64,000 nt of DNA from Caballeronia udeis. Its GTDB lineage: Bacteria; Pseudomonadota; Gammaproteobacteria; Burkholderiales; Burkholderiaceae. The notes below the pieces were generated by a model. It was given only the letters and a program-made list of their open reading frames with translations. It was not told where the DNA came from and did not search any database. The stretch covers positions 1-64,000 of the forward strand of contig NZ_FCOK02000017.1 of NCBI RefSeq assembly GCF_001544555.2, read 5' to 3'. Positions 25,043-34,469 of this stretch are shown here, piece after piece; the stretch's first letter is position 1, and every line of letters starts with the position of its first letter. A program made the position numbers and the translations under genes.

Positions 25043-25969
25043 ATGCCTTTAATGAAAATCACTCGCCGCGACATCGCGCTGGATAGGGAAACTGATTTTC
25101 CGATTTATAGCCTCGACGGACAGCTTCTTCTCCAGAAAGGCCAGATCGTCTCATCAGAAAGCCTGCTGGAACGTCTGTATCGCCTTGGTCATCGGCAAGA
25201 CGACGCTCCGCTGAATAAATCGACTTCGGGGCTTGCCGCGAAGCCCCCTGACCATAAGACCAATACTCAAGCGCAACGGCTCTTTGGGACTGCTGGCGTG
25301 AGAGATATCTCCACTCAGACGGCGCTGCCTGTCGCGGAAAAGCCGGCAGTATTGCCCGACCTGCAGCAGAAAATTGAATTCTTTCAGCTCACGCCGGTGG
25401 GTGTTGCCGAAGCCGTTCCAGTCGAGCTGGTAGGGGTTATTCAGGACAAGGCCGTGATTGTTCGCAGCCTCGGGGAGGAGGCGGCGTTGACTTTAGTCGC
25501 TGACACCCGGTACGAGGCACGACTCTTTACGGGGGCGCGCCTTTTCAAATTCTCCACGCAGTTGCTTCTTGACGTAGCGGGCCCTTTTGGTTGCTTCTAT
25601 CTCGAATATCCCGCGAGCGTCGCTCAGGCGGCTGTTCGCAAGCACCAGCGAGTGACCACGTCGTTCCGAGGCAAGCTGCAATCAGGTGAATATAACCGCC
25701 CGACTGTCGATGTCACTGTCAATAACATTAGCTCTATCGGCGCTGGTGTTTCGGCGACGGAGGATTTTCTGTTGGTTGGTCAAAGCGCCCGGCTGTCCAT
25801 GAATCTGGAGTTTGACCATCGCGTTCGCCCTGTCATGGCATTGGTCGAAGTACGCAATCGCCGGGAAGAAGCCGACGGCATTTCCTATGGCCTCGAGTTC
25901 GTTCGAATTCCTGAAGAAGTTCGCCGGGAGATCAAGGATTTCGTGCTCCACATCGTGGCGACGATGTAA
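25043..25969 (+). CDS. YcgR-like PilZ c-di-GMP receptor
   Basis: A 308-residue cytosolic protein. The C-terminal PilZ domain (about residues 195-305) holds both c-di-GMP motifs: RKHQR (RxxxR, near residue 198) and NNISSIGAG (N/DxSxxG). The middle (about 105-190, 'FFQLTPVGVAEAVPVELVG') resembles the YcgR N-domain, preceded by a variable segment. Such proteins slow flagella or regulate secretion when c-di-GMP rises. It lies upstream of a GGDEF-EAL gene, a plausible signalling pair. The start is uncertain: ATG 25043 or 25052; neither has a strong ribosome site. Confidence 0.8.
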   Translation: MPLMKITRRDIALDRETDFPIYSLDGQLLLQKGQIVSSESLLERLYRLGHRQDDAPLNKSTSGLAAKPPDHKTNTQAQRLFGTAGVRDISTQTALPVAEKPAVLPDLQQKIEFFQLTPVGVAEAVPVELVGVIQDKAVIVRSLGEEAALTLVADTRYEARLFTGARLFKFSTQLLLDVAGPFGCFYLEYPASVAQAAVRKHQRVTTSFRGKLQSGEYNRPTVDVTVNNISSIGAGVSATEDFLLVGQSARLSMNLEFDHRVRPVMALVEVRNRREEADGISYGLEFVRIPEEVRREIKDFVLHIVATM

Positions 25970-26149
25970 GTTGGCTGCGGTCACGCCCAACGGGGCGAGG
26001 CTGCGGCCAAGGAGGTCGGGCCGGAAAAGTTTTTTCAGGGTGCTCAAACCCATAATTGAGGTGCGGCGCCGCTCCAATGTCACGGCACTGACAAATTGTG
26101 TCTGTAGCGTCCGCGCGAAAAATAACGGCCATCAAATTGGGGTAGCACC

Positions 26150-26218
26150 ATGAATGCCAAATGCAAGGTCCTGTTCCTCTGTCGTGCGAATTCTGCGCGC
26201 AGCATCATGTCGCGATGA
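26150..26218 (+). pseudogene. N-terminal scar of an ArsC/low-molecular-weight phosphatase
   Basis: A 22-codon frame reads KVLFLCRANSARSIMSR, then stop. It contains the CX5R(S) phosphate loop of thioredoxin-type arsenate reductases and low-molecular-weight tyrosine phosphatases (typically VLFLCTGNSARSI). Nothing of the downstream fold follows. I read it as the 5' relic of a deleted arsenate reductase. Nothing else is recognisable in the 25970-26338 gap. Confidence 0.6.
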
Positions 26219-26338
26219 GTGCTTTCCGACAGATACGCGCGCTGAAGAGATTTGCAGCTCGATTGTCAGCAAGACGCCTCAAGAATCCTCAGTTTCGTCC
26301 GTTATACCGACGACGTGATGGGCTAATAGGCGGTTGAA

Positions 26339-29152
26339 GTGAAGCAAGCCGATGTTGCAACTGGCGAGATGTTCGAGAAGTATCGCGAGGGTACCCGCAC
26401 AGCCGAACTCAAGGGCTCAGTGTCCCGCCGGACTCAGGTACTGACTTTTCTTGCGGTAGTTTTTATTCTTTCCGCCATTGGGTTGAACACCGTCCTGGCT
26501 ACGCGCCAGACGCAGGAGCAGAACGGCGCGCTTGCCGCGTTGCAAGCATCGGGTAAAGTCAAACACAATCTTGACGCGCTCCAGCAGTTGTTACTCGAAG
26601 AGCATGCGGAGCTCTATACGCGCGTCGGAACGCGTCCATTTTATGCCCGGGCTCCTTACATCTTTCCCTCGGACCAGGTTACTGCGCTGACCCGAGCGGC
26701 CAGAGAGGGATGCAAGTCCCGGACTAGTTGCATCGGTCATTTGGACGAGTTGGACCGGATGGTGCATACCCTTTCGGAGCAAAGTGAGGCGGTCGCGACA
26801 CGGGTATCGCTTCATTTCGGCAGCGTAAAGCTAAGTGACCCTGCGCTAGCGGAACTCGACGCCTTTTTTTATAGCGTCGTCGCGAAGGTGGTCGAAATAC
26901 GCGTGGATGCCGATGCGGCGGTCGACGCGACAGTGAGTCGCGCAACATTCGATACCAAGCGAACCTCCAGCGTGCTTCTGGGCTCGGCTCTTTCCGCATC
27001 CTTGATTCTTCTCGCGCTCATACTCAGAAACGCGCGAAGCGCTCAACGGCTTCGGCTTGCGTGGCTCGTTGCGGACAGGGCGCGGGCTGACCTGTTTCGC
27101 TCCAAGCAAACACTCGAGTACGTCCTCGACCACATTCCTCACGGTATAGCCTGGAAGGACGCAGAACATCGTTATGGCGGCGGCAACGAGGTGTACGCTC
27201 ATGATGCGGGTTTGACCTCGCGCGCGGACCTCGCAGGTCTTACTGATTGGGCCTTACGCTGGGGTGATGACCCGAAAGCAGTGCAAGCCGAGGACGTTCA
27301 AGTCATGGCCGGCGCACTCAGCAAGAAGCATTTTGAGCGGGAAGTCAATGCGGTAGATGGGTCGAAGCAATGGATTTCCGAAACCAAGTTACCCCTTATC
27401 GACCAGGACGGGGCGGTTACCGGCGTCCTTACGGCGTACGAGAATATTACCGCGCGACGGCATGCCGAACTCGCGCTACGGTTGCAGAGCCGTGCGCTGG
27501 ATGCAAGCGTTAACGGGATTGTCATTACCGAGCCCGGCAACAACACTCATGTCGTCTTGTATGCCAACTCGGCCTTTGAGCGCATCACGGGCTATGCAAA
27601 GGACGAGGTCGTGGGTGTTGGCTGCGACATCCTGTTTGGAATTGCAGGGGAGCCGGAGAAATGGCACGCAGTGCGTGACGCACTGGACAAGAGTATTGAA
27701 GCCAACGTTACTCTTCGGTGTATCAAGAAAGATGGCGAGCTGTTCTGGAACAACGTCCTGGTTGCACCGGTTCGAGATGGCGATGGAAGGGTTACGCACC
27801 ATGTCGGCGTCATGAGCGACGTCACCGCTCTCGTGAACTACCAATCGGAACTGCAGCATCAAGCACATTACGATAGTTTGACTGGCCTGCCGAATCGCGC
27901 GGCTCTGGACAATCGGTTAAACGAAGCTATCGTCCGGGCACGCAGCTCGGGCGGTGAAGTGTCGGTCCTGTTTGTCGACCTTGACAGGTTTAAGCAGGTG
28001 AACGACTCGCTTGGGCACCGTGTAGGTGATGCGCTATTGGCACAGATGGCCGAACGCTTGCGCCGCGTGGTGCGTTCCACCGACCTCGTCGCCCGCTACG
28101 GCGGGGATGAATTTATGGTCATTGCTGAACGATCAGGCGGAGCGCAGCTTGGGCCGATGGTCGCACGACTGCTTGCCTCGATGGCCGAACCGCTTCGCAT
28201 TGCGGAGCATGAACTGTATGTCGAGGTTAGCATTGGGATTAGCACGTTCCCGCAAGACGGTATCGATGCTGACACCTTAATTCGCAATGCCGATGCCGCA
28301 ATGTATCTCGCCAAGGAAAACGGGCGTAATGGATACCAATACTATCGCTCGGAACTGAACAGCTTCGCAGCCGACAAACTAACGCTATCTACCAAGCTGC
28401 GTCGCGCTGTCAATACCGACGCGTTATACCTGGATTACCAACCCCAATTTGATATGGTCACCGGTCGCCTCTGCGGGGCAGAAGCACTTTTACGCTGGCA
28501 CGACAGCGAGCTGGGCAATATCGCTCCGACAGTGTTCATTCCGCTCGCGGAAGAGGTCGGGCTGATCTCGAAACTTGGTGATTGGGTAATCCGGGCGGCT
28601 TGCAGCCAGGTGAGGGTTTGGCTCGACGAGGGGATAGACTGCATCCGCATGTCTGTCAATGTCTCGCCGTTGCAGTTGGAGCGCTCCAACCTGGTCAAGA
28701 CTGTGTGTGAAGCCCTCGATGCGGCCAGGCTACCCGCGAGCATGCTGGAACTTGAGCTCACGGAAGGCGCGTTGATGCGCGATCCTGACGAGGTGGCGAG
28801 AGTGCTTCGGGACCTCCGAAAATTGGGCGTCACCATAGCAATAGATGATTTTGGAACGGGCTACTCCAGCTTGAGCTATCTCAAGCGATTTAGTATCGAC
28901 CGAATCAAGATTGACCGAGCTTTTGTTCAAGAAATCGGTAGCGATACCGAGTACGAGGCGCTCACCCTCACTGTCATTGCCATGGCGGATGCGCTTAAAT
29001 TTGACGTCATCGCTGAAGGTGTCGAGACAGAGATGCAGCGGCGCTTTCTGGTTGAACACGGATGCATCAAGGGCCAGGGATTCTTGTTCAGTCCCGCCGT
29101 GTCCGCCTCGCGTTTTGCGGAGCTGGCCGCCGGTCAACCTGCGCTCACTTGA
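26339..29152 (+). CDS. PAS-PAS-GGDEF-EAL membrane c-di-GMP enzyme
   Basis: A 937-residue sensor: two membrane helices (about residues 37-57 and 211-230) flank a periplasmic domain; then PAS domains (about 258-375 and 385-500), GGDEF (about 510-670) and EAL (about 690-930). The cyclase signature RYGGDEF is intact with an inhibitory RSTD I-site five residues upstream. EAL catalytic motifs are present (GAEALLRW, NVSPLQL, ELTEGALM, IDDFGTGYSSL, KIDRAFV, AEGVET, GQGFLFSPA), so both activities are possible. It starts at GTG 26339 after AGGCGG. It probably works with the PilZ protein upstream. Confidence 0.9.
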   Translation: MKQADVATGEMFEKYREGTRTAELKGSVSRRTQVLTFLAVVFILSAIGLNTVLATRQTQEQNGALAALQASGKVKHNLDALQQLLLEEHAELYTRVGTRPFYARAPYIFPSDQVTALTRAAREGCKSRTSCIGHLDELDRMVHTLSEQSEAVATRVSLHFGSVKLSDPALAELDAFFYSVVAKVVEIRVDADAAVDATVSRATFDTKRTSSVLLGSALSASLILLALILRNARSAQRLRLAWLVADRARADLFRSKQTLEYVLDHIPHGIAWKDAEHRYGGGNEVYAHDAGLTSRADLAGLTDWALRWGDDPKAVQAEDVQVMAGALSKKHFEREVNAVDGSKQWISETKLPLIDQDGAVTGVLTAYENITARRHAELALRLQSRALDASVNGIVITEPGNNTHVVLYANSAFERITGYAKDEVVGVGCDILFGIAGEPEKWHAVRDALDKSIEANVTLRCIKKDGELFWNNVLVAPVRDGDGRVTHHVGVMSDVTALVNYQSELQHQAHYDSLTGLPNRAALDNRLNEAIVRARSSGGEVSVLFVDLDRFKQVNDSLGHRVGDALLAQMAERLRRVVRSTDLVARYGGDEFMVIAERSGGAQLGPMVARLLASMAEPLRIAEHELYVEVSIGISTFPQDGIDADTLIRNADAAMYLAKENGRNGYQYYRSELNSFAADKLTLSTKLRRAVNTDALYLDYQPQFDMVTGRLCGAEALLRWHDSELGNIAPTVFIPLAEEVGLISKLGDWVIRAACSQVRVWLDEGIDCIRMSVNVSPLQLERSNLVKTVCEALDAARLPASMLELELTEGALMRDPDEVARVLRDLRKLGVTIAIDDFGTGYSSLSYLKRFSIDRIKIDRAFVQEIGSDTEYEALTLTVIAMADALKFDVIAEGVETEMQRRFLVEHGCIKGQGFLFSPAVSASRFAELAAGQPALT

Positions 29153-29275
29153 AGGCGAAGCACATCGTCTCGACGAGATCGCGCGATAGTGTCCGCTTTC
29201 TGCCGTGTCACGGATTTCCGGTATCGTGACCTGCCCATTTCAAACACGGCCGACAGCGCGGATAAGGAGTCCCCG

Positions 29276-30682
29276 ATGGATCAACATGACGCGCCCGCCA
29301 CCACTGAAGCCGCGCCACACATTCCGTTCATCGCGCACGGATCCTATCCGAGGCGGGGAGGGAATCGGGTCCGGCCTTTGATCGATAGCGGCCCGGCTTT
29401 CCGCCGGATTTGCGAAGCGGTGGAGCACGCGCGGCACAGCGTCTGGATCACGGTCACTTTCATCGCCACGGATTTCCAGATGCCGGATGGACGCGGCTCG
29501 ATTTTCGATGTCCTCGACCGCGCGGTCGAACGAGGCGTGGACGTTCGTGTGATTTTCTGGCGGCCCAACCCGGAGAGCAGTGGATACGGGCAGATGTTCG
29601 CCGGCACAACTGCGGACTTCGATCTGCTCGCCGTACGCGGCTCGCGTTTTCGCGCTCGCTGGGACCGTGCTCCTCTCGCTTATTGTCATCACCAGAAGAT
29701 CTGGCTGATCGATGCGGGCGGGCAATCGGAAACGGCTTTTGTCGGCGGGATCAATCCAACTTTTGCGGCGGTCGAACCGGGTCACATGGGTGAAGGGCAA
29801 CGCCACGATATCTATGTCGAGGTCACAGGGCCGTCCGCTAGCGACGTGCATCACAATTTCGTGCAGCGATGGAATGAGGCAAGCGAGCGGAACATGGCGT
29901 TGGGAGTATGGGGGCATGACAGCGGGGAGTGTTTGCCCTTCCCTCACGACCTGTCCGATGCACGAGGCAGCAGCGTCGTCCAGATTCAGCGCAACGTGCA
30001 TGCGGGTTGTTATGGCGACCCTCATGCTGCGCCTGGAAGCGCTGCGTATGACATCGCCGGCGGCGAGCGGTCGATCACCCATCAATACCTGCTGGCGCTC
30101 AACGCGGCCCGCCGCACGATCTACCTGGAGAATCAGGCGCTCCCGGTGCCCGAGATTGCGTTCGCGCTCGAGGACGCGCTTGAACGAGGCGTGCAGGTCG
30201 TCCTTCTCGTGCCGGGTGAGCCCGAGGAATATCTGGGTCTGTGGCGGCAACGTCCCGAGCGCAAGCCGTTTTTCGACCGGCTGGAAGCACTCGGCCAATA
30301 CGAGCATTTCACGCTGACGGGCATCGCCGGGCGAACGCAATCCGGCGCTCGGGCATACGTCTACGTTCACGCGAAGATCATGCTGGTCGACGACGAGTGG
30401 GCGACGATCGGCTCGTGCAACCTGCACGCCAATTCCCTGTGTGGACACAGCGAGATGAATGCAACGGTGTGGGATCGTGACGTGGTGCGAGCGCTGCGCT
30501 GCCAGCTTCTGCTTGAACATCTCGGACAAGATACCGGGCATCTGGACGACCGCCCGGCACTGCAGCTATACCAACGTATAGCCGACGAAAATGCGGCTCG
30601 ATGGCAGGCCGGCAATGTCGACTGGCAAGGTCTCGCATGCAGCCTGGATCCCGTGACGTATGGCGAATCGCGGGCGCGTTAG
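29276..30682 (+). CDS. Phospholipase D-like protein with two HKD motifs (cardiolipin synthase-like)
   Basis: A 468-residue PLD superfamily enzyme. HKD motif 1 is HHQKIWLIDAGG (His about 137) and motif 2 is HAKIMLVDDEWATIGSCN (His about 364), so both half-sites are intact. No membrane helices are seen at the N-terminus, unlike E. coli ClsA, and no signal peptide; a cytosolic or peripherally bound phospholipid-metabolising role is likely. ATG 29276 follows AAGGAG, so 29 codons of upstream open frame are excluded. Confidence 0.85.
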   Translation: MDQHDAPATTEAAPHIPFIAHGSYPRRGGNRVRPLIDSGPAFRRICEAVEHARHSVWITVTFIATDFQMPDGRGSIFDVLDRAVERGVDVRVIFWRPNPESSGYGQMFAGTTADFDLLAVRGSRFRARWDRAPLAYCHHQKIWLIDAGGQSETAFVGGINPTFAAVEPGHMGEGQRHDIYVEVTGPSASDVHHNFVQRWNEASERNMALGVWGHDSGECLPFPHDLSDARGSSVVQIQRNVHAGCYGDPHAAPGSAAYDIAGGERSITHQYLLALNAARRTIYLENQALPVPEIAFALEDALERGVQVVLLVPGEPEEYLGLWRQRPERKPFFDRLEALGQYEHFTLTGIAGRTQSGARAYVYVHAKIMLVDDEWATIGSCNLHANSLCGHSEMNATVWDRDVVRALRCQLLLEHLGQDTGHLDDRPALQLYQRIADENAARWQAGNVDWQGLACSLDPVTYGESRAR

Positions 30683-30716
30683 ATGACGCAAGGGGTATGC
30701 TTCGTGATCCGAATCA

Positions 30717-31748
30717 TTACCCTGGAAGTGCCTCAAACGCATTGCTCACCGTGTCGATAGCCGTATCGTCAATATGCCGGTGAATCACAAGACGCATCGC
30801 TTGCCGGCCGCTCGCCCGCACTGCAACGCCCCGAGTCGCGAGCCATCGTGCATGGTCTTCCGCGCGGCCGTCCGGTACCGCGAGCCGCAGGATATTAGTT
30901 TGCGGCGCAGGACGGTCAGTCTCCACGCGCGTGTTTTCCCGTAGCCTTTCCCAAAGCATCAGGGTGCGTCGATGATCATCGGCAAGCTTCGCGGGCATGG
31001 TCCGTAACGCGACCAGACCGGCAGCGGCCATGATGCCCGCTTGCCTGAGTCCGCCACCAATGGTCCGGCGCAGCGTCCTTGCGCGTTCGATGAATTCACG
31101 CGAGCCGAGCAACACCGAACCCATTGGTGCGCTCAGTCCTTTTGACAGGCAGAACGTGACGCTATCGCCATGCAGGGCAATCTCGCGGGCTTCGACACCC
31201 AGCGCTACCGCCGCGTTGAACAGACGCGCGCCATCCAGATGGACCGCCGCGCCACGCTCGCGTGCAATGCCCGCTACCCGAGAAAAATAGTCGAGCCCTT
31301 GAACGCAACCGCCCGCAGCGTTATGACTTGTCTCGATAGCGACCATGGCCGTTGGTTCGCCGTAGCGTGAATACCCGCCGCGGACGTTGTCGCTCAGAAG
31401 GTCCAGGTCCATTTCCCCGCGATGCGAGGCAATCGTGCGACAGAACAGGCCCGCGAGCCGCGAGACGCCGCCGCCTTCCGAGTTGGCCATGTGCGCGTGC
31501 TGGTCGAGGACGGCTTCGCCGCCGCGGTTCGCGTGAACGAGTGTGGCGAGGACATTGCCCATCGTGCCGCTGCATACGAAGAGAGCATCCTCTTTCCCGA
31601 GCAAGGCTGCCGCTTCCTGTTCCAGCGCCTGGACGGTTGCGTCGCCCTCCACCGTGTCGTCGCCAAGCGTTGCTTCTTGCATCGCGGCCCACATGGCATC
31701 GGTCGGGCGCGTCACGGTATCGCTGCGCAGATCAATCATGCCGGTCAT
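30717..31748 (-). CDS. ltaE: Low-specificity L-threonine aldolase
   Basis: PLP-dependent fold-type I aldolase of 343 residues. IDLRSDTVTRPT at the N-terminus, EGDATVQALE, LDQHAHMANSEGGG and the PLP Lys203 in CLSKGLSAPMGS are all hallmarks. It cleaves threonine or allo-threonine to glycine and acetaldehyde. Start ATG 31748 follows GAGGGG. The ATG overlaps the stop of a short minus-strand open frame (remnant, see 31747-31914). It lies downstream of a LysR gene on the same strand. Confidence 0.9.
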   Translation of the reverse strand: MTGMIDLRSDTVTRPTDAMWAAMQEATLGDDTVEGDATVQALEQEAAALLGKEDALFVCSGTMGNVLATLVHANRGGEAVLDQHAHMANSEGGGVSRLAGLFCRTIASHRGEMDLDLLSDNVRGGYSRYGEPTAMVAIETSHNAAGGCVQGLDYFSRVAGIARERGAAVHLDGARLFNAAVALGVEAREIALHGDSVTFCLSKGLSAPMGSVLLGSREFIERARTLRRTIGGGLRQAGIMAAAGLVALRTMPAKLADDHRRTLMLWERLRENTRVETDRPAPQTNILRLAVPDGRAEDHARWLATRGVAVRASGRQAMRLVIHRHIDDTAIDTVSNAFEALPG

Positions 31749-31914
31749 GCAAGCCCCCTCGGTGCATTCGCCGCGTGCTGCGGCGAACTTGAGTCCTGTG
31801 CGGGCTCGACCTCCCGTTCTTCATAAGCCACGTGCGCCAGTTTCATCACCAGCTTGACGGCGACCGTGTTGCAATAGTCCGTGTGATGCGCAGTGCGCGC
31901 CAGCGGCGCATGCG
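31747..31914 (-). pseudogene. Possible C-terminal gene fragment coupled to the threonine aldolase start
   Basis: A minus-strand frame with GC-rich third positions reads DYCNTVAVKLVMKLAHVAYEER... and ends in a TGA that overlaps the aldolase ATG (ATGA). It has no convincing start codon; an in-frame TGA precedes it. This looks like the 3' end of a gene once translationally coupled to ltaE. I cannot name the family. Confidence 0.3.
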
Positions 31915-31954
31915 ATGCGAGAGCTTTAGATTTTCAGGTGGCCTTCAGGTGGCG

Positions 31955-32851
31955 TTATGCCACCCAGAACAATCCGGACGCGCTGCATTCGGCGCGAATG
32001 AAATCCGCCATCAGCTTGACTCGCGCTACATCATGCGAGTCCGCATGCGAGACCAGCCAGTAAGAGCGGCTAAGCGAAATTTCATCCGGGAGAATACGAA
32101 CAAGGGTGGGATCGATGCGCGCAATAAAGCATGGCAATACGCCAATGCCCGCGCCGCCGCTCACCGCTGCCGCCTGGCTGATGACGTTCGAAATACGCAC
32201 GGACGGCGTGAGCGAAGTGGAGATCTGCGACAAGTAATCGAGCTCAGCGCTCCACATCAGATCTTCGACATAACCAATCCACGGATGATTGAAGATGTCC
32301 TGGAACGTCTTGATGGGCGCATGCGTATCCAGGTACTGGGGCGCTGCATACACCCCGAGCGAATAGTCGTTGAGCTTGTGGGCATAAACGCGGCCCTGGC
32401 TCGGGCGCGTCATGGTCACCGCAATATCGGCTTCGCGTTTGGAGAGGCTGAACGTTCGCGGATTGGCGACCAGTTCTATCTCCAGGTCGGGGTGCATGGC
32501 CGTGAGCTTCGCAAGCCTCGGCGCAAGAAAGTAAGTGCCGAATCCTTCAGGCGTGCCGACCCTGACCGTTCCCGTCAGGCCGACTGACGGATCGCCCAGA
32601 CGCGCGTTGATACGCAGCGCCAGACTCTCCATGGCCTCGGCATCGGTCATCAGGCGTTCGCCTTCGGGTGTCAGCAGAAAGCCGACCGACCGCCGCTCGA
32701 ACAACTGCACGCCGATGCTTGCTTCAAGCGACGCCACGCGCCGGCTCAGCGTGGAATGGTCAATGCCCATTTGCTGCGCCGCGACAGTGAGACGTCCCGC
32801 GCGAGCGACAGCGAGGAAAGCTTGCAGGGAATCCCAATCAAATCTTCGCAT
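31955..32851 (-). CDS. LysR-family transcriptional regulator
   Basis: A 298-residue LysR regulator: HTH 'DSLQAFLAVARAGRLTVAAQQMGIDHSTLSRRVASLE' and a substrate-binding effector domain. ATG 32851 begins MRRFDWDSLQAF, the normal LysR start; the open frame continues far upstream only by chance. It is divergent from the SAF dehydrogenase gene (162-bp gap), where the perfect inverted repeat TTTTTGCA/TGCAAAAA may be its operator. Confidence 0.88.
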   Translation of the reverse strand: MRRFDWDSLQAFLAVARAGRLTVAAQQMGIDHSTLSRRVASLEASIGVQLFERRSVGFLLTPEGERLMTDAEAMESLALRINARLGDPSVGLTGTVRVGTPEGFGTYFLAPRLAKLTAMHPDLEIELVANPRTFSLSKREADIAVTMTRPSQGRVYAHKLNDYSLGVYAAPQYLDTHAPIKTFQDIFNHPWIGYVEDLMWSAELDYLSQISTSLTPSVRISNVISQAAAVSGGAGIGVLPCFIARIDPTLVRILPDEISLSRSYWLVSHADSHDVARVKLMADFIRAECSASGLFWVA

Positions 32852-32856
32852 GGGAA

Positions 32857-32901
32857 TTTTTGCACAGCGCGGTTGTTGAATTGCCCATTCTATTGCAAAA
32901 A
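32857..32901. promoter_or_regulatory. Inverted repeat in LysR/dehydrogenase intergenic region
   Basis: TTTTTGCA (32857-32864) and TGCAAAAA (32894-32901) are perfect inverted repeats with a 29-bp spacer, next to the LysR start. Candidate LysR binding region. Confidence 0.35.
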
Positions 32902-33013
32902 GTTGGCTGCTATCTTTGGCTTCATGTTCTTCCCCGACGAAGGCGCGCGGCTCGATCCCGGTATGACGAGCCATGACGAACCGCGATTCAACCGTATGAA
33001 AAAAGGAGACAGC

Positions 33014-34393
33014 ATGTCGCTTATTGCGAAGCTTGAAGCTCGTGCCCAGGCCGGGCGTCCCGTCAGAGTAGGGCTGATCGGCGCGGGTAAATTCGGTTCG
33101 ATGTACCTGTCGCAGGCGCCGCGTACGCCGGGCATTCATCTGGTCGGCATTGCGGATCTGTCGCCGGCCCGGGCACGCAGCGCCATGCAACGCGCAGGCT
33201 GGGAAGAAGCACGTTACTCGGCCGGTTCGTGGGCGGAGGCCTTGCGTAGCGGCTCGACTTTCATCACCGACGACGCCGATGCAATGATCGCAAGCGACCA
33301 CGTCGATATCGTCATAGATGCAACGGGGAGCCCCGCTGCGGGCATTCATCACGCGCTGCTGTGCTGCAAGCACAAGAAACACATTGTGATGGTCAACGTT
33401 GAAGCCGACGTCCTCGCCGGTCCGTTGCTTGCACGGCGCGCGGCTGAGGCGGGCATCATCTATTCGATGGCTTCGGGGGATCAGCCGGCATTGATTGCGG
33501 AACTGGTGGACTGGGCTCGCACGATCGGTTTTGAAGTCATCTGCGCGGGCAAGGGCACCAAGTACTTGCCGGTCTATCACCAGTCGACTCCCGACACCGT
33601 CTGGAGCTACTACGGCTTCACGGAAGAGCAGGTTGCTTCAGGCGACTTCAACGCGCAGATGTTCAACTCCTTCCTCGACGGCACGAAGTCGGCGCTGGAA
33701 ATGGCGGCGGTATCGAACGCGTGCGATCTGCGCCCGCCTCCCGACGGCCTGGCGTTTCCTGCCTGTGGCGTCGACGATCTGCCGGAGTTGCTGCGCCCGG
33801 CTTCCGAGGGCGGAATCCTTCCGCATCGCGGCAGCGTGGAAGTGGTGTCGTCGCTTGAACGCGATGGACGTCCCGTGTTCCGTGACTTGCGCTGGGGTGT
33901 CTATGCGGTATTTGAAGCTCCCTCCGAATACGTCCGCGACTGCTTCGCGCAATACGGTCTGAAGACTGACAAGAGCGGGCGTTTCGCCGCCATGTATAAG
34001 CCGTATCACCTGATTGGCCTTGAACTCGGGGTATCGATTGCAAGCATCGCGGTGCGGGGAGAGGCCACGGGTGCAACTACCGGATTCCACGGCGACGTGG
34101 CGGCTACCGCCAAGCGCGACCTGCGAGCAGGCGAACGTCTGGACGGCGAGGGCGGCCACACCGTCTACGGCAAGCTGATGCCCGCGGTGGACTCACTGCT
34201 GCACGGCGCGTTGCCTATTGGCCTTGCGCACAACATGGTGCTGCAGCGGCCGGTAGCGGCAGGGCAACCGGTTCGCTGGAGCGATGTGGCCTTCGACTCC
34301 ACGAAGGAAGCCGTGCGCGTGCGTCTCGAGATGGAGGCGCTGTTCCGCAAGGAACTCGGCGTGGAGATCGCAGCCGAAAAACTCGCATCATAA
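33014..34393 (+). CDS. Homoserine dehydrogenase-like NAD(P)-binding protein with SAF domain
   Basis: A 459-residue cytosolic dehydrogenase-like protein. The Rossmann motif VRVGLIGAGKFGSMYL is at residues 18-32, followed by the 'VDIVIDATGSPAAGIHHALLCCKHKKHIVMVNVEADV' core. The C-terminal third ('KRDLRAGERLDGEGGHTVYGKLMPA...PIGLAHNMVLQRPVAAGQPVRWSDV') is an SAF domain like that of sialate synthase and UxaA-type dehydratases. Homologues are often annotated as homoserine dehydrogenase, but the fusion and context (MFS carboxylate carrier, LysR) point to sugar-acid or hydroxy-acid catabolism. Substrate unknown. ATG 33014 follows AAAGGAGA. Confidence 0.78.
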   Translation: MSLIAKLEARAQAGRPVRVGLIGAGKFGSMYLSQAPRTPGIHLVGIADLSPARARSAMQRAGWEEARYSAGSWAEALRSGSTFITDDADAMIASDHVDIVIDATGSPAAGIHHALLCCKHKKHIVMVNVEADVLAGPLLARRAAEAGIIYSMASGDQPALIAELVDWARTIGFEVICAGKGTKYLPVYHQSTPDTVWSYYGFTEEQVASGDFNAQMFNSFLDGTKSALEMAAVSNACDLRPPPDGLAFPACGVDDLPELLRPASEGGILPHRGSVEVVSSLERDGRPVFRDLRWGVYAVFEAPSEYVRDCFAQYGLKTDKSGRFAAMYKPYHLIGLELGVSIASIAVRGEATGATTGFHGDVAATAKRDLRAGERLDGEGGHTVYGKLMPAVDSLLHGALPIGLAHNMVLQRPVAAGQPVRWSDVAFDSTKEAVRVRLEMEALFRKELGVEIAAEKLAS

Positions 34394-34469
34394 TAAGTAT
34401 CCCTGATCGATGGCCGGACGTCCGTCCGGCCGCACTCTATAACGTCCGGCAAAGGGCGACGGAGGAGAC

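Noticed and set aside
29240..30541. A 433-codon open frame antisense to the phospholipase D-like gene
   Set aside because: It is the mirror of a GC-rich gene; its translation is Arg/His-rich without family motifs, while the plus strand has two HKD motifs.
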